A program made the position numbers and the translations under genes. This document shows, piece by piece, positions 28,719 through 40,295 of a DNA stretch of 64,000 nucleotides; positions within the stretch are counted from its first letter, which is position 1; each line of letters starts with the position of its first letter. The DNA lies in contig JAUHXH010000003.1 of the NCBI GenBank assembly GCA_030427085.1, forward strand, positions 434,001 to 498,000. Reading direction: 5' to 3'. A model generated the notes under the pieces. That model worked only from the letters and a program-made list of their open reading frames with translations. It made no database searches and had not been told where the DNA came from. The stretch is from Gammaproteobacteria bacterium (lineage in GTDB: Bacteria > Pseudomonadota > Gammaproteobacteria > Pseudomonadales > Halieaceae).

Positions 28719-31445
28719 TCAGATCTTGCCGTGGCACTGCTTGAATTTTTTGCCCGAGCCACAGGGGCAGGGTTCGTTCCGACCGACCTTTCGACCGTCG
28801 CGGGTTACCGGTTGTGCCTGCGGAGCCTGGTCGGCCTCGCCTTCCGGGGGCGCCTGCTGGGGTGCCATTCCGGATGCAGCGGCATGCTGGAAGGCCAGCT
28901 TTTCACGCTCGGCGGCCTCCCGACGGCGCTGCTCAATCAGTTCGGCCTCGTCCTGACGCTGAATCTGTACATGGCTGAGGAACTTCACTACCTCGTACTT
29001 CAGGTTATCCAGTAACTGCTGGAACAGTTCGAAGGCCTCGCGCTTGTACTCCTGCTTGGGGTTTTTGTTGGCGTAGGCGCGCAAACCAATACCCTGACGC
29101 AGATGATCCATGGTCGCCAGATGCTCTTTCCACAGCGTGTCCAGCACCTGCAACATGATCTGCTTTTCGATCTTGCGCATATCGGGGCCAACAGCCTCCG
29201 CCTTGGTGTTGTAAGCATCGGTCACCTCTTTCACGATGCGCTCGCGCAGCGCTTCCTCGTGCAGTGAATCGTCGCTGTCCAGCCACTGCTGCACTGGCAG
29301 GCTGATGGCAAACTCTGCCTCCAGCTGTTTCTCCAGGCCGGGCACGTCCCACTGCTCTTCCACACTCATGGGCGGAATGAAACTATTGATGGCGCTGTTG
29401 ACCACGTCGTCGCGAATCGCGTCGATCGTTTCCGAGATATCGCCTTCATTCAGCAATTCGTCACGCTGCTGGTAAATGATCTGGCGCTGGTCGTTGGCCA
29501 CATCGTCGTATTCCAGCAACTGCTTACGAATGTCGAAGTTGCGCCCCTCTACCTTGCGCTGGGCCTTTTCGATGGCATTGGTGACCATGCGGTGCTCAAT
29601 CGCCTCGCCCTTCTCCATGCCCATGGCCTGCATGAAATTCTTCACCCGGTCGGAGGCGAAGATGCGCATCAGGTTGTCTTCCAGCGACAGGTAAAAGCGT
29701 GACACACCGGGGTCGCCCTGACGGCCGGCACGGCCACGCAGCTGGTTGTCGATGCGGCGGGATTCATGTCGCTCCGTCCCGAGAATATGCAAGCCGCCCG
29801 CTTCCAGTACCTGCTGGTGACGTTGTTGCCAGGCCTCACGCAGGGCGCTCTCGTCACCGCCAACCAACTGGCCTTTGGATTCCAGTTCGGCTTCCAGGTT
29901 GCCACCCAGCACAATATCGGTACCGCGGCCCGCCATGTTGGTGGCGATGGTCACTACCCCCGGCCGGCCTGCCTGGGCAATGATTTCCGCTTCCTGAGCG
30001 TGGTATTTCGCGTTCAGTACCTTGTGTTCAATGCCCGACTGCTTGAAGCGACGGGACATTTCCTCCGAGGTTTCCACCGAAGCGGTACCCACCAGCACCG
30101 GCGCGCCCTTTTCCATGCACTCTTTTACGTCCGCCACAATGGCGTCGTACTTCTCGTCCTTGGTCAGGTAGACCACATCATTCAGGTCGTCCCGTTGGGT
30201 CGCCTTGTTGGTGGGAATTACCAGCACTTCCAGCCCGTAAATAGAGCGGAATTCGAAGGCCTCGGTATCCGCCGTACCGGTCATGCCGGCCAGTTTGTCG
30301 TAGAGGCGGAAGTAGTTCTGGAAGGTGGTGGACGCCAGCGTCTGGCTCTCACTCTGGATCGCCACGCCCTCTTTCGCCTCGATGGCCTGGTGCAGGCCCT
30401 CTGACAGACGGCGGCCCGGCATGGTACGGCCAGTGTGTTCGTCGATCAGTACTACCTGGTTGTCCTGCACGATGTATTCAATATCGCGGTGGAACAGCAC
30501 ATGTGCACGCAGACCTGAATGCACGTGGTGCAGCAGGGACAGGTTGGTGGCGGAGTACAGGCTGTCGCCTTCCGGGAGCAGGCGTTCGCCGATCAACAGC
30601 TCTTCGATGTACTGGTGGCCAGCTTCAGTCAGTTCCACATGGCGCTGCTTTTCGTCGATGGTGTAGTGACCTTCACCGTCGCCCTCACCCTCTTCCGGCT
30701 GTGGTTGCAGCTTCGGCACCAGTTTATTGATGCGCTTGTAGAGCTCAGAAGAATCTTCCGCAGCGCCGGAAATAATCAGCGGCGTACGGGCCTCGTCGAT
30801 CAGGATGGAGTCGACCTCATCGACAATGGCAAAGGCAAGGTTACCCTGCGCGCGGTCTTCCAGGCGGAAGGCCATATTGTCGCGTAAATAGTCAAAGCCG
30901 AACTCGTTGTTGGTGCCATAAACAATATCGCAGGCATAGGCGTCGCGTTTTTCCTGCGGGGACTGGCCCGACTTGATCACACCGACGTTCACACCGAGGA
31001 AGTTGTACAGCGGAGCCATCCATCCGGCATCGCGACTGGCCAGGTAGTCGTTAACGGTGATCAGGTGAACGCTGTTGCCGGTCAGGCTGTTCAGGTAGGC
31101 CGGCAAGGTGGCCACCAGGGTCTTACCTTCACCGGTGCGCATCTCGGAGATTTTGCCTTCGTGCAGTACCATGCCCCCGATCATCTGCACGTCGAAGTGA
31201 CGCATACCCAGTGCACGCTGGCCCGCTTCGCGCACGGCGGCAAAGGCTTCAGGGAGGATGTCGTCGAGGCTCTCGCCACCGGCAAGGCGCTCGCGGAAGG
31301 CCGGCGTCAGCGACGCCAGCTCTTCGTCAGACAGCGCCTGCATCTGCTCTTCGAGAGCGTTGATTTGTTTGACCACTTTGCCCAGACGCTTGAGCTGCCG
31401 GTCATTGCGAGTACCGAATACGGACTTCAGAATTTTAGAAAACAT
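28719..31445 (-). CDS. secA: Preprotein translocase ATPase SecA
   Basis: 908 residues. Walker A lies in [17 protein letters not shown], the DEAD-like box is [20 protein letters not shown], and [13 protein letters not shown] is present in motor domain 2. The tail ends with a zinc-binding [15 protein letters not shown], used for SecB and lipid contact. SecA drives unfolded precursors through SecYEG. No secM-like arrest gene is upstream; an M23 peptidase gene occupies that slot. Confidence 0.98.
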   Translation of the reverse strand: MFSKILKSVFGTRNDRQLKRLGKVVKQINALEEQMQALSDEELASLTPAFRERLAGGESLDDILPEAFAAVREAGQRALGMRHFDVQMIGGMVLHEGKISEMRTGEGKTLVATLPAYLNSLTGNSVHLITVNDYLASRDAGWMAPLYNFLGVNVGVIKSGQSPQEKRDAYACDIVYGTNNEFGFDYLRDNMAFRLEDRAQGNLAFAIVDEVDSILIDEARTPLIISGAAEDSSELYKRINKLVPKLQPQPEEGEGDGEGHYTIDEKQRHVELTEAGHQYIEELLIGERLLPEGDSLYSATNLSLLHHVHSGLRAHVLFHRDIEYIVQDNQVVLIDEHTGRTMPGRRLSEGLHQAIEAKEGVAIQSESQTLASTTFQNYFRLYDKLAGMTGTADTEAFEFRSIYGLEVLVIPTNKATQRDDLNDVVYLTKDEKYDAIVADVKECMEKGAPVLVGTASVETSEEMSRRFKQSGIEHKVLNAKYHAQEAEIIAQAGRPGVVTIATNMAGRGTDIVLGGNLEAELESKGQLVGGDESALREAWQQRHQQVLEAGGLHILGTERHESRRIDNQLRGRAGRQGDPGVSRFYLSLEDNLMRIFASDRVKNFMQAMGMEKGEAIEHRMVTNAIEKAQRKVEGRNFDIRKQLLEYDDVANDQRQIIYQQRDELLNEGDISETIDAIRDDVVNSAINSFIPPMSVEEQWDVPGLEKQLEAEFAISLPVQQWLDSDDSLHEEALRERIVKEVTDAYNTKAEAVGPDMRKIEKQIMLQVLDTLWKEHLATMDHLRQGIGLRAYANKNPKQEYKREAFELFQQLLDNLKYEVVKFLSHVQIQRQDEAELIEQRRREAAEREKLAFQHAAASGMAPQQAPPEGEADQAPQAQPVTRDGRKVGRNEPCPCGSGKKFKQCHGKI

Positions 31446-31519
31446 ACCGTGTTAAACCGAAATATATGGGAACGCTTCGCCACGGGTTGGCGAAGGGCGA
31501 AAAAGATTTGGGCGTTAAA

Positions 31520-32458
31520 TCAGCGCCGGGTGCGGCGCAGGTAGCTGGCGGGATCGACCGGACGGCCGTGTTTATAGACTTCGTAATGTACGTGAGCACC
31601 GGTGGATCGGCCGGTTGAGCCCATGAGAGCAATGGTTTCGCCCTTCTTCACCAGATCGCCGGTTTTCACCAGGTTTTCCTGGTTGTGACCGTAGCGAGTG
31701 ACATAGCCGTCGCTGTGGGTGATTTCCACCATCTGGCCATAACCGCTGCGCTCACCCGTCCAGGTGACCACACCGCCCGCTACTGCCAGGATATCGGAGC
31801 CGGCCTTGCCCGCAATGTCTACGCCTTTATGGATCGCCGGCGCGCCGGTGAAAGGATCTATGCGTTTGCCGTAAGGGGAAGACACCCAGCCCCAGTTGAC
31901 CGGGCGACCCGACAACCAGGTTTGTTCTTCCAGTTCGCGATTGCTCAGCAGGTCCTGGAGAATGTCCAGCTGCTGCTCGCGATTGAACAGGCGCTCTTCA
32001 AAGCTCTCCAGTTCAATTGAAACTTCTTCGATTTCATAGGAAGCCAGAGGGGCATCCTGCAGCGGGCCACCCATGGCGGGTGCTTCGCTGAAGTCGAACT
32101 CGCCTTCGTCCAGGCCAGCGACCTCAGTCAGATGTTCGCCGAGGGCATCCAGGCGCACCATGCGAGCCTGCAGCTCCGCCAGCCCCATGGTCAGGGCCTG
32201 CAATTTGCGCTGGGCCTCTTCGCGCAGGCGACCCACTTCGCGCACCTGCGTGTCCAGTTCTTTCGCCATACCCTCGAGCGAGCTGTCGCGCACACTGCGT
32301 GTTTCGCTCTCGCTGCCTAACTCGTAACCCACCGCCAGCAACCCCAGTGGCAGCCCAAGGCAGCACAGGGATAGCAGCGCGCGCGACCACCGCCCCAACT
32401 CGAGGGAACGGGAGCCACCGTGCTTACGGTTGACGAGGATGACTTTCATATCGGCCAT
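31520..32458 (-). CDS. M23 family peptidase (LytM domain), membrane-anchored
   Basis: About 312 residues if it starts at ATG 32458; ATG 32449 (MKVILVNRKHGG) is equally possible and a TTG at 32500 is less likely. One N-terminal membrane helix (ALLSLCCLGLPLGLLAVGYEL) is followed by a coiled-coil region rich in Glu, Arg and Leu (about 40-160), then a LytM domain with HKGVDIAG and HVHYEVYKHG supplying the zinc His and Asp. This active-site set suggests a real glycyl- or DD-endopeptidase and not a degenerate activator. It lies between lpxC and secA, a position held by the same kind of gene in many pseudomonads and relatives. Confidence 0.88.
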   Translation of the reverse strand: MADMKVILVNRKHGGSRSLELGRWSRALLSLCCLGLPLGLLAVGYELGSESETRSVRDSSLEGMAKELDTQVREVGRLREEAQRKLQALTMGLAELQARMVRLDALGEHLTEVAGLDEGEFDFSEAPAMGGPLQDAPLASYEIEEVSIELESFEERLFNREQQLDILQDLLSNRELEEQTWLSGRPVNWGWVSSPYGKRIDPFTGAPAIHKGVDIAGKAGSDILAVAGGVVTWTGERSGYGQMVEITHSDGYVTRYGHNQENLVKTGDLVKKGETIALMGSTGRSTGAHVHYEVYKHGRPVDPASYLRRTRR

Positions 32459-32543
32459 TGTGGACAAAAGGCAGCGCACTATGCCACAAGAAACGCGCAA
32501 ATACTACGCTTTGTAGTGAGTGCTTACTTACATGCCTGAACGA

Positions 32544-33461
32544 TCAGCCAGCAACCGGCACCGGGTTGGACACGTAGGAAATCGGTGCCTTGGCGTCGTC
32601 TTCAAAGGTGACCATCTCCCAGGCATCGGTCTGGGCGATCAGGGTACGCAGGGAATTGTTGTTGAGGCCGTGGCCGGATTTGTAGGCACGGAACTCACCG
32701 ATCAGGCTGTGGCCGAGCAGGTACAGGTCGCCGATGGCATCCAGTACCTTGTGTTTGACGAACTCGTCGTCGTAACGCAGGCCGTCCTGATTGAGAATGC
32801 GGAATTCGTCGACCACGATGGCATTGTCGACGCTACCGCCCCGGGCCAGGCCCTTGGAGCGGAGGTACTCAAAGTCGTGCATGAAGCCAAAAGTACGGGC
32901 CCGGCTGACCTCTTTCACGAAAGACGTGGTAGAGAAGTCGACCTCGGCGTGGGCAGTGTGATCGCGAAAAACGGGGTGGTCAAAGTCGATGGTAAAGGAG
33001 ACCTTGAAGCCATCAAAGGGGAGGAAGCTGGCGACTTTGTCTCCATCCTCAACCGTGACCGGCCGCTTGATGCGAATGAACTTCTTGGGCGCGTTCTGTT
33101 CCTCGATGCCAGCACTCTGGATCAGGAACACAAAGGGCCCCGCACTGCCATCCATGATCGGCACTTCCGGCGCACTGACGTCGATATAGGCATTGTCAAT
33201 GCCCAAACCGGCCATAGCGCTGAGCAGATGCTCAACCGTGGATACACGCTCGTTGCCTACAACCAGACTGGTGGACAGAGTCGTATCACCGACATTTTCC
33301 GCGCGCGCCGGAATCTCCAGCACCGGGTCGAGATCGACCCGGCGAAACACGATACCGGTATCCACTGGAGCAGGGCTCAGGGTGAGGTAAACCTTCTCAC
33401 CCGTGTGCAGGCCTACACCGGTGGCCTTGATCGCGTTGCGCAGCGTTCTCTGTCGAATCAT
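32544..33461 (-). CDS. lpxC: UDP-3-O-acyl-N-acetylglucosamine deacetylase
   Basis: 305 residues. The first committed step of lipid A synthesis. Zinc ligands appear as His79 in TVEHLLSA, and His and Asp in [14 protein letters not shown]; the catalytic His is in SGHGLNN. The N-terminal [21 protein letters not shown] is diagnostic. It lies 121 bp after ftsZ, closing the classical dcw order; that gap contains a possible TATACC -10 but no clear terminator. Confidence 0.97.
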   Translation of the reverse strand: MIRQRTLRNAIKATGVGLHTGEKVYLTLSPAPVDTGIVFRRVDLDPVLEIPARAENVGDTTLSTSLVVGNERVSTVEHLLSAMAGLGIDNAYIDVSAPEVPIMDGSAGPFVFLIQSAGIEEQNAPKKFIRIKRPVTVEDGDKVASFLPFDGFKVSFTIDFDHPVFRDHTAHAEVDFSTTSFVKEVSRARTFGFMHDFEYLRSKGLARGGSVDNAIVVDEFRILNQDGLRYDDEFVKHKVLDAIGDLYLLGHSLIGEFRAYKSGHGLNNNSLRTLIAQTDAWEMVTFEDDAKAPISYVSNPVPVAG

Positions 33462-33582
33462 AACGTTTCCGTATCCGTTGTCTGGTTCAGCCGGTAACCA
33501 CTGCGTAACACACAGGGTATACCCTTGCTTTATGGGCCAGCTGTTGCCGGTACCTGTTAAGGGCCGGCTTCAACGAGCCGGA

Positions 33583-34725
33583 TCAGTCTGCCTGGCGGCG
33601 CAGGAACGTCGGGACGTCAAAAATGTCCCCGTCCGTTGCCAGATCAGGTGCTGCCGCGGCGCCCGCTGCTTTGCGGTGGACCGCCGGGCGACGCTCCAAC
33701 TCGCGGTAATTGGGCTCCGCATTGGCAGTTTTGGGTGTTTCCACCACCTGCAACGGTGCCCGGGCCGCTTCCGCACCCAGTCCTGTGGCAACAACTGTAA
33801 CTTTTAGTTCATCGCTCATTTCGGGATCGATAACCGTCCCGACGACGACAGTGGCCTCTTCGGAGGCAAATTCCTCGATCTTGTCGCCAACTTCTGAGAA
33901 TTCGCCAAGAGAGAGGTCGAGGCCAGCGGTGATATTCACCAGAATGCCACGGGCGCCCTGGAGGTCGATGTCCTCCAACAGCGGGCTGTTGATGGCTTTT
34001 TCCGCCGCTTCGGCGGCCCGGTTTTCGCCCTTGGCGCTACCGGTGCCCATCATGGCCATGCCCATCTCTGACATCACGGTACGTACGTCCGCGAAGTCGA
34101 CATTGATCATTCCGGGACGGATGATCAAGTCAGCGATACCCTGAACAGCCCCCAACAATACATCATTTGCCTCCCTGAAGGCATCCATCAGGCTGGTATT
34201 TTTGCCCAATACCTCCAGCAGCTTCTCGTTGGGAATGGTGATCAGCGAATCCACATTTTGCTGCAATTCAGACAGTCCCTCAGCCGCCACTTTCATCCGC
34301 TTCTTGCCCTCGAAAGGGAAGGGACGGGTGACAACGGCAACGGTGAGAATGCCCAATTCACGGGCCACTTCCGCCACCACCGGCGCACCACCGGTGCCCG
34401 TACCACCACCCATACCGGCGGTGATGAACACCATATCGGCGCCGCGCAGGGATTCCGCGATACGATCGCGATCTTCCATCGCGGCTGCCCGACCCACTTC
34501 CGGGTTGGCCCCGGCACCGAGCCCCTTGGTGATGTCACCGCCCAACTGCAGCACGGTCCGGGACTCAATGTCGGACAGCGCCTGGGCGTCGGTGTTGGCG
34601 CAGATGAAATCCACCCCTTCCACCTCGTTGTCGATCATGTGTTTGACAGCGTTACCGCCGCCGCCACCTACGCCGACCACCTTTATTACTGCGTTCTGAG
34701 GTACGTTATCGATCAATTCAAACAT
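33583..34725 (-). CDS. ftsZ: Cell division tubulin FtsZ
   Basis: 380 residues. The tubulin signature [17 protein letters not shown] binds GTP; the T7 loop [15 protein letters not shown] completes the site on the next subunit. A variable linker (about 315-365) leads to the conserved C-terminal peptide [11 protein letters not shown], which binds FtsA and ZipA. It assembles the Z-ring. Confidence 0.98.
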   Translation of the reverse strand: MFELIDNVPQNAVIKVVGVGGGGGNAVKHMIDNEVEGVDFICANTDAQALSDIESRTVLQLGGDITKGLGAGANPEVGRAAAMEDRDRIAESLRGADMVFITAGMGGGTGTGGAPVVAEVARELGILTVAVVTRPFPFEGKKRMKVAAEGLSELQQNVDSLITIPNEKLLEVLGKNTSLMDAFREANDVLLGAVQGIADLIIRPGMINVDFADVRTVMSEMGMAMMGTGSAKGENRAAEAAEKAINSPLLEDIDLQGARGILVNITAGLDLSLGEFSEVGDKIEEFASEEATVVVGTVIDPEMSDELKVTVVATGLGAEAARAPLQVVETPKTANAEPNYRELERRPAVHRKAAGAAAAPDLATDGDIFDVPTFLRRQAD

Positions 34726-34776
34726 GGTTTATCTCCCCTTTGGTAAAACATCGCCGTAGCGATACTTTGGTACTGC

Positions 34777-36015
34777 CTAAAAATTGCTTTGTATCCAGGC
34801 TTTCAATCGCCCGAACACGCTTTCGGTCGGGGCGCTGTTGCTACGCGCCGCCGAACCGCCGTTTTCCTGATGCTCGGCACCGAAGTGCAATAGACCCACA
34901 CCGGTGGCGTAGATCGGGTTGCGCACGATGTCGTTGAGCCCCTGCACCTGCTGGGGCATACCCACACGCACCGGCATGTGGAATATTTCTTCGGCCAGCT
35001 CTACTACCCCTTCCATTTTTGAGGTACCGCCCGTCAGCACGATGCCCGCCGGGATCATGTCCTCGAAACCGCTGCGGCGCAGTTCCGCCTGCACCAGGGT
35101 GAACAGCTCGTCGTAGCGTGGCTCAACCACCTCCGCCAGCGCCTGCCGGGACAGGTCGCGAGAGGGGCGATCACCCACACTGGGCACCTTGATGGTTTCG
35201 TCGGCTCCGGCCAGTTGCGTCAGCGCGCAGGCGTATTTGATCTTGATGTCCTCGGCGTGCTGGGTCGGCGTGCGCAGGGCCATGGCGATATCGTTGGTTA
35301 CCTGATCACCGGCAATCGGGATCACCCCGGTGTGCCGAATGGAGCCCTCGGTGAAAATGGCGATATCGGTGGTGCCACCGCCGATGTCCACGATGCACAC
35401 GCCCAGCTCTTTCTCATCCTCGGTGAGCACGGCATAGCTGGAGGCGAGTTGCTCGAGAATGATCTCTTCCACTTCCAGGCCGCAGCGGCGGATACACTTC
35501 TCGATGTTCTGCGCTGCATTGACAGCACAGGTCACCAGGTGAACTTTCGCCTCGAGCCGCACCCCCGACATACCCAGGGGTTCTTTGATCCCTTCCTGGT
35601 TGTCGATGATGTATTCCTGCGGCAGCACGTGGAGCACTTTCTGGTCGGCCGGAATCGCCACCGCCTGGGCAGCGTCGATGACTCGCTCCAGATCCAGTGG
35701 AATCACCTCGCGGTCGCGGATAGCCACGATTCCATGCGAATTAAGGCTGCGAATGTGGCTGCCGGCGATACCGACGTAAACCGAGTGAATCTGGCAGCCG
35801 GCCATCAGCTCCGCTTCCTCGATCGCGCGCTGAATCGACTGCACGGTGGATTCGATGTTGACCACCACGCCGCGCTTGAGCCCCTTGGACGGGTGCGAAC
35901 CGATGCCGACAATCTCGATGTCTCCCTCTGGGCTGATTTCACCCACGATGGCGACCACCTTGGATGTCCCGATATCCAGGCCGACGATCATGTTCTGCTC
36001 CTGTGTGCTGCCCAT
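34777..36015 (-). CDS. ftsA: Cell division actin homologue FtsA
   Basis: 412 residues of the actin/Hsp70 fold: phosphate 1 loop VGLDIGTSKVVAIVGE, CIVDIGGGTTDIAIF (phosphate 2), and VLTGGTSKMEGV (adenosine). The C-terminal amphipathic helix FGRLKAWIQSNF tethers FtsZ filaments to the membrane. It sits 51 bp before ftsZ. Confidence 0.98.
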   Translation of the reverse strand: MGSTQEQNMIVGLDIGTSKVVAIVGEISPEGDIEIVGIGSHPSKGLKRGVVVNIESTVQSIQRAIEEAELMAGCQIHSVYVGIAGSHIRSLNSHGIVAIRDREVIPLDLERVIDAAQAVAIPADQKVLHVLPQEYIIDNQEGIKEPLGMSGVRLEAKVHLVTCAVNAAQNIEKCIRRCGLEVEEIILEQLASSYAVLTEDEKELGVCIVDIGGGTTDIAIFTEGSIRHTGVIPIAGDQVTNDIAMALRTPTQHAEDIKIKYACALTQLAGADETIKVPSVGDRPSRDLSRQALAEVVEPRYDELFTLVQAELRRSGFEDMIPAGIVLTGGTSKMEGVVELAEEIFHMPVRVGMPQQVQGLNDIVRNPIYATGVGLLHFGAEHQENGGSAARSNSAPTESVFGRLKAWIQSNF

Positions 36016-36051
36016 GGCAGTCTGTCTCCCGTTACGCAGGCCCTGAGCCCG

Positions 36052-36846
36052 TTATATTCCCGCCACTTCCACTGGCGTTTTGTAAGCCACCGCCAAACCG
36101 TTGCGATAGCGCAGATCAACCCGTGCCACCTGCTCCACCTGCGCGGCCAGGCTCGCACGATAAACCGCGGCGAAACGCGCCACTCGCTGATCCAGGTCCC
36201 GATCACCGATGTTCAACTCAATACCGTTGCCGAGACCGGCACGCATGCCGCCACGGGCATCCATCTCCAGACTCGCCACCGTCAACTCCAGAGGGCTCAG
36301 CAACTTCATCAACTGCTGGTAGCTAGCCACCACCTGCGCTTCGCGCCCTTCCGGGCCGGATAGCAAAGGCAAACGCACGGCGCCTTCCACCCGGTTGGAC
36401 TGGAACACCTCGCCCTCGTGGTTGAGAAAGCCACTGTCACCCCAACGGGCGATCGGCAACTGCTCCACCACTTCGATCTGCAACGAGGCTGGCCATTGAC
36501 GGCGCACCTGGGCGCTGAATATCCACGGCAGCAATTCAAGCTGAGTCCGCAATTCATTGAGGTCGGTGCGCAGGAAGCCGCCCGCCAGCGCCGGTTGCAC
36601 CAGGGCTTCCAACTCCGCTGAACTGGTGTGCTGCACATCCCCTTCGATGATCACGCGCTCCACCGGCAGTTCTGCCAGATGAGACCAGGCCAGCGAGGAC
36701 ACAAAACCCACCACGCCGACCGCGCACAGAATCAGGCCGCGGTTCAACCAGGTACCCCAGGGCAACTGCCGCGCCGGCGCTCTGGATGCGCGGCGTGCCT
36801 GAGGGCGCTTGGCTCGAACAGCGGTTTTGTCACTGCGAATCTGCAT
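36052..36846 (-). CDS. ftsQ: Cell division protein FtsQ
   Basis: About 264 residues: basic cytoplasmic N-terminus, one membrane helix (GLILCAVGVVGFVSSLAW), a POTRA domain starting VERVIIEGDVQHTS, and a beta domain (VDLRYRNGLAVAY). FtsQ recruits FtsB and FtsL to the divisome. The ATG at 36846 overlaps the ddl stop in TGATG; an immediately preceding GTG is an alternative start. Confidence 0.95.
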   Translation of the reverse strand: MQIRSDKTAVRAKRPQARRASRAPARQLPWGTWLNRGLILCAVGVVGFVSSLAWSHLAELPVERVIIEGDVQHTSSAELEALVQPALAGGFLRTDLNELRTQLELLPWIFSAQVRRQWPASLQIEVVEQLPIARWGDSGFLNHEGEVFQSNRVEGAVRLPLLSGPEGREAQVVASYQQLMKLLSPLELTVASLEMDARGGMRAGLGNGIELNIGDRDLDQRVARFAAVYRASLAAQVEQVARVDLRYRNGLAVAYKTPVEVAGI

Positions 36847-37760
36847 CACGATGGCCGCCCTCCCGCCAGACTCAGTTGCACCACCCGATCCACCAGTGCC
36901 GGCAATTCCAGCCCGGCCACACGCGCCGCCATCGGCACCAGCGAGTGCGAGGTCATGCCGGGTATCGTGTTCACTTCCAGTAACTGGAATACACCGTTGG
37001 CGTCGCGCATCACATCAACGCGACCCCACACACTGCAACCCAGTGATTCGAAGGCGGCCAGCGACAGTTCACCCAGCGCCGCTTCGTCGTCTGCAGAGAG
37101 ATCACTGGGGCAGTGATAGCGCGTGTCGTCGGAGATGTACTTGGCGTCGTAGTCGTAAAACTCGTTGTCGGTTTCCATGTGAATGGACGGCAGTGCCTGA
37201 TCACCGAGGATACCCACGGTGTACTCGGGACCATCGATGAATTGTTCGGCCATTACCCGGCCTGAATAGGGACGCGCCAGTTCATACGCCGCACGCAATC
37301 CTGCGGGCGTATCCGCCGCGCTCATGCCGATGCTGGAACCTTCAGTCGCCGGCTTCACAAAGAGTTTGCCGTAGCGATCCACCAGCGCATCCCAGTCGCT
37401 ACCGTCATGCAACTCAACAAAACCCGCTGTGGGCAGGCCCATACCCTGCCACAGGCGTTTGCAACGCAGCTTGTCCATGGCCATGGCGGAACCGAGTACA
37501 CCACTGCCGGAATACGGCAGGCCCAGCAGCTGCAGCGCGCCCTGCATGGCACCGTCCTCGCCACCGGGCCCATGCAGTGAGTTGAAGACAAAGTCCACGC
37601 CGTGAAGCTGCTCCATCCAGTCGGACTGCGCTGGGTCGACCACGCGGGTGTTGTAGCCGGCGGCCTGCAGAGCCTCATTGACTGTGGCACCACTTTGCAG
37701 GGACACCTCGCGCTCAGCGGAATTGCCACCCATCAATACGGCAATATTCATCGTCGTCAT
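36846..37760 (-). CDS. ddl: D-alanine--D-alanine ligase
   Basis: 304 residues, DdlB type (short). ATP-grasp fold with [17 protein letters not shown] at the N-terminus, [27 protein letters not shown] and [18 protein letters not shown] carrying Mg ligands and the Ser/Lys that orient D-Ala. It makes the dipeptide used by MurF. It overlaps murC by 4 bp. Confidence 0.97.
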   Translation of the reverse strand: MTTMNIAVLMGGNSAEREVSLQSGATVNEALQAAGYNTRVVDPAQSDWMEQLHGVDFVFNSLHGPGGEDGAMQGALQLLGLPYSGSGVLGSAMAMDKLRCKRLWQGMGLPTAGFVELHDGSDWDALVDRYGKLFVKPATEGSSIGMSAADTPAGLRAAYELARPYSGRVMAEQFIDGPEYTVGILGDQALPSIHMETDNEFYDYDAKYISDDTRYHCPSDLSADDEAALGELSLAAFESLGCSVWGRVDVMRDANGVFQLLEVNTIPGMTSHSLVPMAARVAGLELPALVDRVVQLSLAGGRPS

Positions 37761-39190
37761 TGCGCGCCTCCTGGCAGTTCCGAATCGCTCAGGAGATTGG
37801 CGAGGGCCGTAACATTGCCCGCCCCCTGGGTAATCACCACGTCACCGTCGCGGACCAGGGCCGCGAGAATATCGGGAACGGCATCGATATCCTCGGCAAA
37901 CACCGGATCCACCGCGCCGAGCTGCCGGATACTGCGACTGAGGCTGCGGCTATCGGCACCGGGAATGGGCGCTTCGCCCGCTGGGTATACCTCCAACAAC
38001 ACCAGCACGTCGCACTGTGCCAGCACCGCCACGAAGTCGTCGTAGAGATCGCGCGTACGGCTATAACGGTGGGGCTGGTAAATCATTACCCGTCGATGCT
38101 CTGGCCACGCCTGTCGCGCGGCTTCCAAAGTGGCGCGAATTTCTGTCGGATGATGACCGTAGTCATCTACCAGTAGCGCGCTGCCCTGGGCCAATGGCAG
38201 TTCGCCGCGCAGTTCAAAGCGACGTCCGACACCGGAGAACTGGGCCAGTCCGGTAATAATCGCGGCGTCATCCAGTCCTTCATCGCAGGCCACGGCGACC
38301 GCCGCAGTGGCATTTAACACGTTGTGCATGCCCGGCATATTCAGCTCTACCGACAGATTTCCACGCCCGGGGCGCTCAACATCGAAGGCGGTGGTCAGAC
38401 CTTTCGGTTGTACATTGACGATGCGGTAGTCCGCTTCAGGTGCCGTGCCATAAGTCAGGCTCGGCCGGGTCAGCTCCGGCAGCAGATCCGCTACAACCGG
38501 GTCATCCAGACAGAGCACCGCGATACCGTAGAACGGCAGGTTGTGCAGGAATTCGAGGAAGGTGCGACGCAACACCTGGAAGTCGCCACCGTAAGTTGCC
38601 ATGTGGTCCGCTTCAATGTTGGTCACCACCGCCACCATCGGCTGCAAATGCAGGAAGGAGGCATCGCTCTCGTCGGCCTCGGCGATCAGGAAACGACTCT
38701 CCCCCAACTGGGCGTTGGTGCCAGCGCTGTTGACGCGGCCACCGATAACAAAGGTGGGGTCCAGGTCAGCCTGTGCAAAAATGGCAGCGATGAGACTCGT
38801 GGTGGTTGTTTTACCGTGGGTGCCAGCCACTGCGATCCCGTGGCGATAGCGCATCAGCTCCGCCAGCATTTCCGCACGCGGTACAACTGGAATGCGTTGT
38901 TCACGTGCAGCAATCACTTCCGGGTTGGACTCGTCCACGGCGCTGGAACTCACCACCACGTCAGCATTGCCCACGTTGTCTGCATGATGGCCGATAGCCA
39001 CCTCGATACCGAGCGCCTCCAGGCGGCGCGTAACCACGCTGGCACGAATGTCGGAACCAGACATCTGATAGCCCAGGTTTTGCAGCACTTCCGCAATACC
39101 ACTCATGCCGGAACCGCCAATGCCGATCATGTGGATGCCCTTGATCCGGCGCATCTCCGGCACCCGATACGAACTCTGGTCAGGCTGCAT
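37757..39190 (-). CDS. murC: UDP-N-acetylmuramate--L-alanine ligase
   Basis: 477 residues from ATG 39190, which overlaps the murG stop by 11 bp; the open frame runs further upstream inside murG, but the family N-terminus [21 protein letters not shown] follows this Met closely. ATP loop [13 protein letters not shown], and the C-terminal [16 protein letters not shown] are visible. It adds the first amino acid to UDP-MurNAc. Confidence 0.97.
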   Translation of the reverse strand: MQPDQSSYRVPEMRRIKGIHMIGIGGSGMSGIAEVLQNLGYQMSGSDIRASVVTRRLEALGIEVAIGHHADNVGNADVVVSSSAVDESNPEVIAAREQRIPVVPRAEMLAELMRYRHGIAVAGTHGKTTTTSLIAAIFAQADLDPTFVIGGRVNSAGTNAQLGESRFLIAEADESDASFLHLQPMVAVVTNIEADHMATYGGDFQVLRRTFLEFLHNLPFYGIAVLCLDDPVVADLLPELTRPSLTYGTAPEADYRIVNVQPKGLTTAFDVERPGRGNLSVELNMPGMHNVLNATAAVAVACDEGLDDAAIITGLAQFSGVGRRFELRGELPLAQGSALLVDDYGHHPTEIRATLEAARQAWPEHRRVMIYQPHRYSRTRDLYDDFVAVLAQCDVLVLLEVYPAGEAPIPGADSRSLSRSIRQLGAVDPVFAEDIDAVPDILAALVRDGDVVITQGAGNVTALANLLSDSELPGGAQ

Positions 39191-40295
39191 GAACCACCTC
39201 CTCACAGACATCGCAGATGTCACGGGTTGCATGTGGCCGCGCCGCATGGCGGGCAGCGGCCGCAATGGCAGCCAGCTGGGTGGGTTGCTGCAAAAAGCCC
39301 TGTATGCGTTCGGCCAGATGCTCTGCATCCAACCTGGACTGTGGCAATACAATGGCACCACCACTACTGGCCAGAGCGCGGGCATTGGCTGTCTGGTGAT
39401 CGTCGATCGCATGCGGCAGGGGTACCAGCAAACTCGGGCGCCCCATCACTGCCAGTTCCGCTACCGTGAGCGCACCGGCACGACACAACACCAGATCTGC
39501 CCAGGCGTAGGCTTCGGCCATATCCTCGATAAACGCCTCCAGCCGACAGTGTGGGCCGGGGGCGGGATCGAACAGAGCGCTGGTCGCTGCCAAATGCGCG
39601 TCACCGGTTTGGTGCCACAATTCCAGCGCCTCGCTACCTGCCTTTTGCTCAATCAACTTAAGCGCAGCGGGAACAACTTCATTGAGCGGCCGGGCACCCA
39701 GGCTACCGCCCAGTACCAACAGGCGCAGAGGACGCTGGCCGAGATAATCATAGTTCGCCGCAGCACCGCGCTGGACCAGGGTTTCACGCACCGGGTTGCC
39801 AATAACCTGAACCGGTCGGCCGTCGGTAAAGGCGGCCTCAAAGCCGCACAGCACACGACGGGCCAATGGCGCCAAAAGGCGGTTGGCGGTGCCTGCCACC
39901 GCGTTTTGCTCATGGATCACCAGGGGGCGACGTAGCAACCAGGCGGCGAAGCCTCCCGGCGCCGAGGCGTAGCCACCCAGACCCACCACGCAACGCGGGC
40001 GCAGGCGCAACATCAACACCAGCGCCTGAACTTGTGCGACACACAGTGTTGCCACACCCCGCAGGCGCTGCCACAGCCCCTTGCCGCGCACACCGCGCAC
40101 CGCCAAACGGTGCAGCGGGATACCGGCCTCTGGGACCACACGATTTTCCAGACCGTGCCGGCCTCCAACCCAGTGCAGTTCATAACCCCGGTTCATCAAT
40201 TCCTGCGCAATGGCCAGCGCGGGAAAGACATGCCCTCCCGTGCCTCCAGCCATCATCAGCACGCGGCCCATGGACTCACCCGTTGCCACAGTCAT
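39180..40295 (-). CDS. murG: Lipid II synthase, N-acetylglucosaminyltransferase MurG
   Basis: 371 residues, GT-B fold. [19 protein letters not shown] (first glycine loop), [13 protein letters not shown] (third glycine loop) and [16 protein letters not shown] (UDP-GlcNAc site) are present. The ATG at 40295 overlaps the ftsW stop (ATGA); the Met at 40271 is a shorter alternative. It converts lipid I to lipid II on the inner face of the membrane. Confidence 0.97.
   Translation of the reverse strand: MTVATGESMGRVLMMAGGTGGHVFPALAIAQELMNRGYELHWVGGRHGLENRVVPEAGIPLHRLAVRGVRGKGLWQRLRGVATLCVAQVQALVLMLRLRPRCVVGLGGYASAPGGFAAWLLRRPLVIHEQNAVAGTANRLLAPLARRVLCGFEAAFTDGRPVQVIGNPVRETLVQRGAAANYDYLGQRPLRLLVLGGSLGARPLNEVVPAALKLIEQKAGSEALELWHQTGDAHLAATSALFDPAPGPHCRLEAFIEDMAEAYAWADLVLCRAGALTVAELAVMGRPSLLVPLPHAIDDHQTANARALASSGGAIVLPQSRLDAEHLAERIQGFLQQPTQLAAIAAAARHAARPHATRDICDVCEEVVHAA

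Noticed and set aside
32459-32500. N-terminal extension of the M23 peptidase from a TTG at 32500
   Set aside because: No ribosome site, a cysteine-rich unlikely leader, and two ATG codons directly before the conserved N-terminus.
35215-36363. Long open frame (382 codons) opposite ftsA and ftsQ
   Set aside because: Shadow frame in GC-rich DNA; both genes on the other strand are certain.
38324-39469. Long open frame opposite murC
   Set aside because: Shadow frame; murC motifs on the minus strand are complete.
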